Source: UBA8437 sp963582065 (GTDB taxonomy: Bacteria; Planctomycetota; Planctomycetia; Planctomycetales; Planctomycetaceae). Taken from it: a stretch of 64,000 nucleotides of DNA. The DNA is taken from positions 54,226 to 118,225 of the forward strand of contig CAUZRQ010000004.1 in assembly GCA_963582065.1 (NCBI GenBank). The letters are read 5' to 3'. How positions within the stretch are numbered: the stretch's first letter is position 1; each line of letters opens with the position of its first letter. This document shows positions 61,819 through 64,000 of the stretch, in pieces. A program made the translations under genes and the position numbers. Below the pieces are notes generated by a model, which ran no database searches, was not told the origin of the DNA, and worked only from the letters and a program-made list of their open reading frames with translations.

Positions 61819-63240
61819 ATGACCCGCCACTTCATCGTCCTCGCCCTCTTCTGCCAGTTGGCCACGTCCGTTCTGGCTGCCGACTTGCCCTCGTACTTCC
61901 GCAAGAGCCAGGGTGCGGTCGGAGACGATTTTGCGTTGCCCGAGCAATTCGGTGCCAAGGAACAGTTGGTGTGGCGGCATGAGGTCTCGCCGGGAATCTC
62001 GACCCCCTGTGTTCACGGCGACCTGGTGGTGCTGACAACCTGGGACAAGAAAACGAAGGAACTGGCAACCGTGGCCTTGGATCGGGCCACCGGCACGCTG
62101 CGTTGGAAGAAGGGGCTGAAGCCTCAGCGGGTCGAGAAGACTCACTCGGCGGGCAGCCCGGCGGTCTCGACCCCCGCATGTGACGGCAAGCGGATCTACG
62201 TGTTCTTCGGCAGTTTCGGACTGGTCTGTTATGACCTGCACGGCAAGGAACAGTGGCGAAAGCCGATGGGGCCGTTCCAGGACGAGTTCGGGGCGAGCAG
62301 TTCGCCGGTTTTGGTTGACGATCTGCTGGTGCTCAGCGAGGACCACGATGTCGACTGCTTCCTGATCGCCTTCGACCGGGCCAGCGGCAAAGAGGTCTGG
62401 AAGACCAGTCGCCAAGGGCAGACGCGGAGCTATTCGACGCCGATCGTCTGGAAGAGCGCCAAGGAGCGTGTGCTGGTGGTGGCCGGGGCACTGAAGATGA
62501 CCGCCTACGAGATCAAGACCGGCAAGCCGCTGTGGTGGGTCAACGGGCTTTCACGGATCGTCGATACCACGCCGGTGACAACCGCCGACCATCTCTACAT
62601 GGCGTCGTGGACGCCCGGCGGCGACCTGACGGAGCGGATTGCGATGGAGCCGTTCCCCCAGGCCCTGAAGAACCTGGACAAGAACAAGAACAAGAAGATC
62701 GCCAAGACCGAGTTGCCCAACGGGAGTCCGGTGGCAGCCAGGTTCTTCCGCATCGATCTGGACCAGGACGGAGAACTCAACTCTGTCGAGTGGAAGAAGC
62801 ACGCGGACGTGTTCAAGAATGCCCAGAACGTGGCGATGGCGGTACGGCCCGGCGGACGCGGCGACGTGACCAGGTCCCACGTGGACTGGTTGTCTCGAGA
62901 AGGCCTGCCGGTGGTGCCCAGCCCAACCGTCTACAAGGGGCTGCTCTACATGGTCAAGAACGGTGGTATCCTGACCAGCCTGGACGCCAAGACCGGCAAG
63001 CGGACCCGCAGGGGGCGAATCCCCGGCCGGGGCAACTACTACGCGTCGCTGGTGGCCGGTGACGGCAAGATCTTCGCCTGCAACGAGGCGGGAGTGATGA
63101 CGATCATCAAGGCGGGCAAGACCTGGTCTGTGATTGGCTCGCACGACTTCGGCGAGCGGATCCAGGCCACGCCGGTCGTACACGATGGCCGGATGTTCAT
63201 CCGGACCGATAACGCGGTGTACTGCTTCGGCCGCAAGTGA
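61819..63240 (+). CDS. Secreted PQQ-like beta-propeller protein with EF-hand pair (second copy)
   Basis: 473 aa from the ATG at 61819, preceded by CCCGGAGG. The signal peptide is MTRHFIVLALFCQLATSVLA. Propeller blades carry TGTLRWKKGL, GKEQWRKPM, SGKEVWKTSR and TGKPLWWVNG. Two EF-hand-like loops (LDKNKNKKIAKTEL and IDLDQDGELNSVEW) sit at about residues 290-335, the same relative place as in the protein at 11527-12999. C-terminal blades (RIPGRGNYYASLVAGDGKIF) also correspond closely. The two are paralogs. The role is unknown, probably periplasmic. Divergent from the ManD-like gene. Confidence 0.88.
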   Translation: MTRHFIVLALFCQLATSVLAADLPSYFRKSQGAVGDDFALPEQFGAKEQLVWRHEVSPGISTPCVHGDLVVLTTWDKKTKELATVALDRATGTLRWKKGLKPQRVEKTHSAGSPAVSTPACDGKRIYVFFGSFGLVCYDLHGKEQWRKPMGPFQDEFGASSSPVLVDDLLVLSEDHDVDCFLIAFDRASGKEVWKTSRQGQTRSYSTPIVWKSAKERVLVVAGALKMTAYEIKTGKPLWWVNGLSRIVDTTPVTTADHLYMASWTPGGDLTERIAMEPFPQALKNLDKNKNKKIAKTELPNGSPVAARFFRIDLDQDGELNSVEWKKHADVFKNAQNVAMAVRPGGRGDVTRSHVDWLSREGLPVVPSPTVYKGLLYMVKNGGILTSLDAKTGKRTRRGRIPGRGNYYASLVAGDGKIFACNEAGVMTIIKAGKTWSVIGSHDFGERIQATPVVHDGRMFIRTDNAVYCFGRK

Positions 63241-63249
63241 ATCGGTCGA

Positions 63250-64000
63250 CTAGTATTCGGTTGTCCCCATGAGTTCTCCGTCGTGGCGGTTGCACAGGCG
63301 GCGGTAGACGGCGGGGTTGATGCTGTCGCTGAGGTAGCGGACCGAGGTGTCACCGAACAGGAAGTTCGCGCCGCCGGAATGGAAACTGCCGAAGCCGCCG
63401 ACCGTCAAGGGTTCCGCCGGGGCCGCCTGCCCGCCAGGCACAGCCAGTTGACCAGGCAAAAGAGACGTCGTCTTGTTGATCAGAATGGCTCCGTTTCTCA
63501 GCGTGCTGTTGGTGCCCGAGGCCCAGCCCATACCACCGGCTGCGTTCGAGGTTTCGCCGGCGAATAGTGTGTGGCTGCTGCCATCAGGGATCTGCTGATA
63601 AGTGACGCTGCTGTTGAGGAACAGCACGCCGTTCTGATCGACGTCGATGGGGCCGTCCTTGTAGGTCCTGGGAGTGTCCGGCTTGGTGCGTTGGCCCGCC
63701 GGCTCCGACTGCCCGTCATGGTGGACGCCTGCGTAACTGTTCGTCCCGACTGCCGCATTGCCATCGGGCGAGGGACTGTCGTCGTCGGTGGCTCCGTCCG
63801 GATTCTCCGGCACTGCGGTGACCGTCGGCGGGAGCACTGAGGAGGGACATCTCAGCAGTGAGATCGGCTGAGCCCGTGCTTCGGCGTTCGGCTTGGCGTA
63901 GATGCTCTTCCCGAAGTCAATGTGCCGGTGGATGTTGCCCTCGTCGATGAAGGGCAGCAACTGTACGAACCAACTCATGTGGTACCCGTTGGGACGATTC
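63250..64000 (-). CDS. DUF1559 (pseudopilin-like) protein, C-terminal part
   Basis: The gene enters from the right edge and about 250 codons are visible. The readable part begins NRPNGYHMSWFVQLLPFIDE and continues to FHSGGANFLFGDTSVRYLSD, which corresponds to the H-X9-DG motif of DUF1559 with DT instead of DG. The family has an N-terminal prepilin-type methylation site, expected to lie beyond the edge. Members are abundant in planctomycetes and probably form or decorate surface structures. The SLLRCPSSV stretch is typical. Converges on the PQQ gene with a 9-bp gap. Confidence 0.92.
   Translation of the reverse strand, partial: NRPNGYHMSWFVQLLPFIDEGNIHRHIDFGKSIYAKPNAEARAQPISLLRCPSSVLPPTVTAVPENPDGATDDDSPSPDGNAAVGTNSYAGVHHDGQSEPAGQRTKPDTPRTYKDGPIDVDQNGVLFLNSSVTYQQIPDGSSHTLFAGETSNAAGGMGWASGTNSTLRNGAILINKTTSLLPGQLAVPGGQAAPAEPLTVGGFGSFHSGGANFLFGDTSVRYLSDSINPAVYRRLCNRHDGELMGTTEY

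Overview
The window is GC-rich DNA from a planctomycete (phylum Planctomycetota, probably class Planctomycetia). The call rests on gene families almost confined to this phylum: three separate loci carrying DUF1501 or DUF1552 proteins with DUF1549/DUF1553 or DUF1587-DUF1592-DUF1588-DUF1585 cytochrome-like proteins, a DUF1559 pseudopilin-like protein, and two secreted PQQ-propeller/EF-hand proteins. The genus cannot be told from the sequence alone. Coding density is very high. GTG starts, 4-bp overlaps (ATGA or GTGA) and long antisense shadow frames are common. I saw no rRNA, tRNA, CRISPR array, insertion sequence or prophage.

Layout. 1-6502 (minus): a cassette of a PSCyt1-DUF1549-DUF1553 protein, two DUF1501 proteins and the start of an M24-type peptidase that runs off the left edge. 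6631-9237 (plus): a divergent Nramp-family transporter and an enolase-superfamily enzyme. 9254-12999 (minus): a large secreted glycosidase-like protein and a PQQ-propeller/EF-hand protein. 13395-13877 (plus): a small secreted protein with two Cys-rich modules, a good sigma70-like promoter, a structured leader and a clear terminator. 14006-15283 (minus): an unrecognised lipoprotein. 15541-22632 (plus): a LysR regulator overlapping gltB, then gltD, which is glutamate synthase for ammonium assimilation. 22654-23730 (minus): a membrane desaturase.

23961-29214 (plus): the second cassette (DUF1501, PPC/IPT-type protein, DUF1549/DUF1553 protein), with every junction a 4-bp ATGA overlap. 29242-33050 (minus): the third (DUF1587-1592-1588-1585 protein overlapping a DUF1552 protein). 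33142-34704 (minus): a MurJ-like flippase. 34855-38703 (plus): a TPR/redoxin protein with an in-frame 45-bp minisatellite, then a secreted lipase-like hydrolase. 38716-43019 (minus): an exported prolyl oligopeptidase, a POT peptide importer one base downstream, and a His-rich lipoprotein. 43154-44947 (plus): a DUF885 peptidase-like protein. 44944-48982 (minus): an aminotransferase and a large FAD/Fe-S dehydrogenase. 49079-50584 (plus): a sodium:solute symporter. 50577-53259 (minus): a D-aminoacylase and an EamA transporter.

53383-55343 (plus): an acyltransferase overlapping a sphingomyelin-synthase-like PAP2_C protein. 55350-57242 (minus): a cytoplasmic S9 peptidase. 57373-58035 (plus): two small exported proteins. 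58090-58520 (minus): a decayed fusion of FG-GAP and MscS fragments with a visible one-base frameshift. 58533-61708: an HpcH/HpaI aldolase (minus), an exported fumarylacetoacetase-fold protein (plus) and a ManD/RspA-like dehydratase (minus). 61819-63240 (plus): a second PQQ/EF-hand protein. 63250-64000 (minus): the C-terminal part of a DUF1559 protein, cut by the right edge.

Taken together this is a chromosomal planctomycete region weighted toward exported hydrolytic and redox proteins, peptide and amino-acid scavenging (three S9/DUF885-type peptidases, POT, D-aminoacylase, EamA, SSS, aminotransferase) and nitrogen assimilation. I found no obvious new defence or mobile system. The best leads are the Cys-rich duplicated protein, the exported fumarylacetoacetase-like protein, the lipid gene pair, the LysR-gltBD overlap and the MscS/FG-GAP relic.
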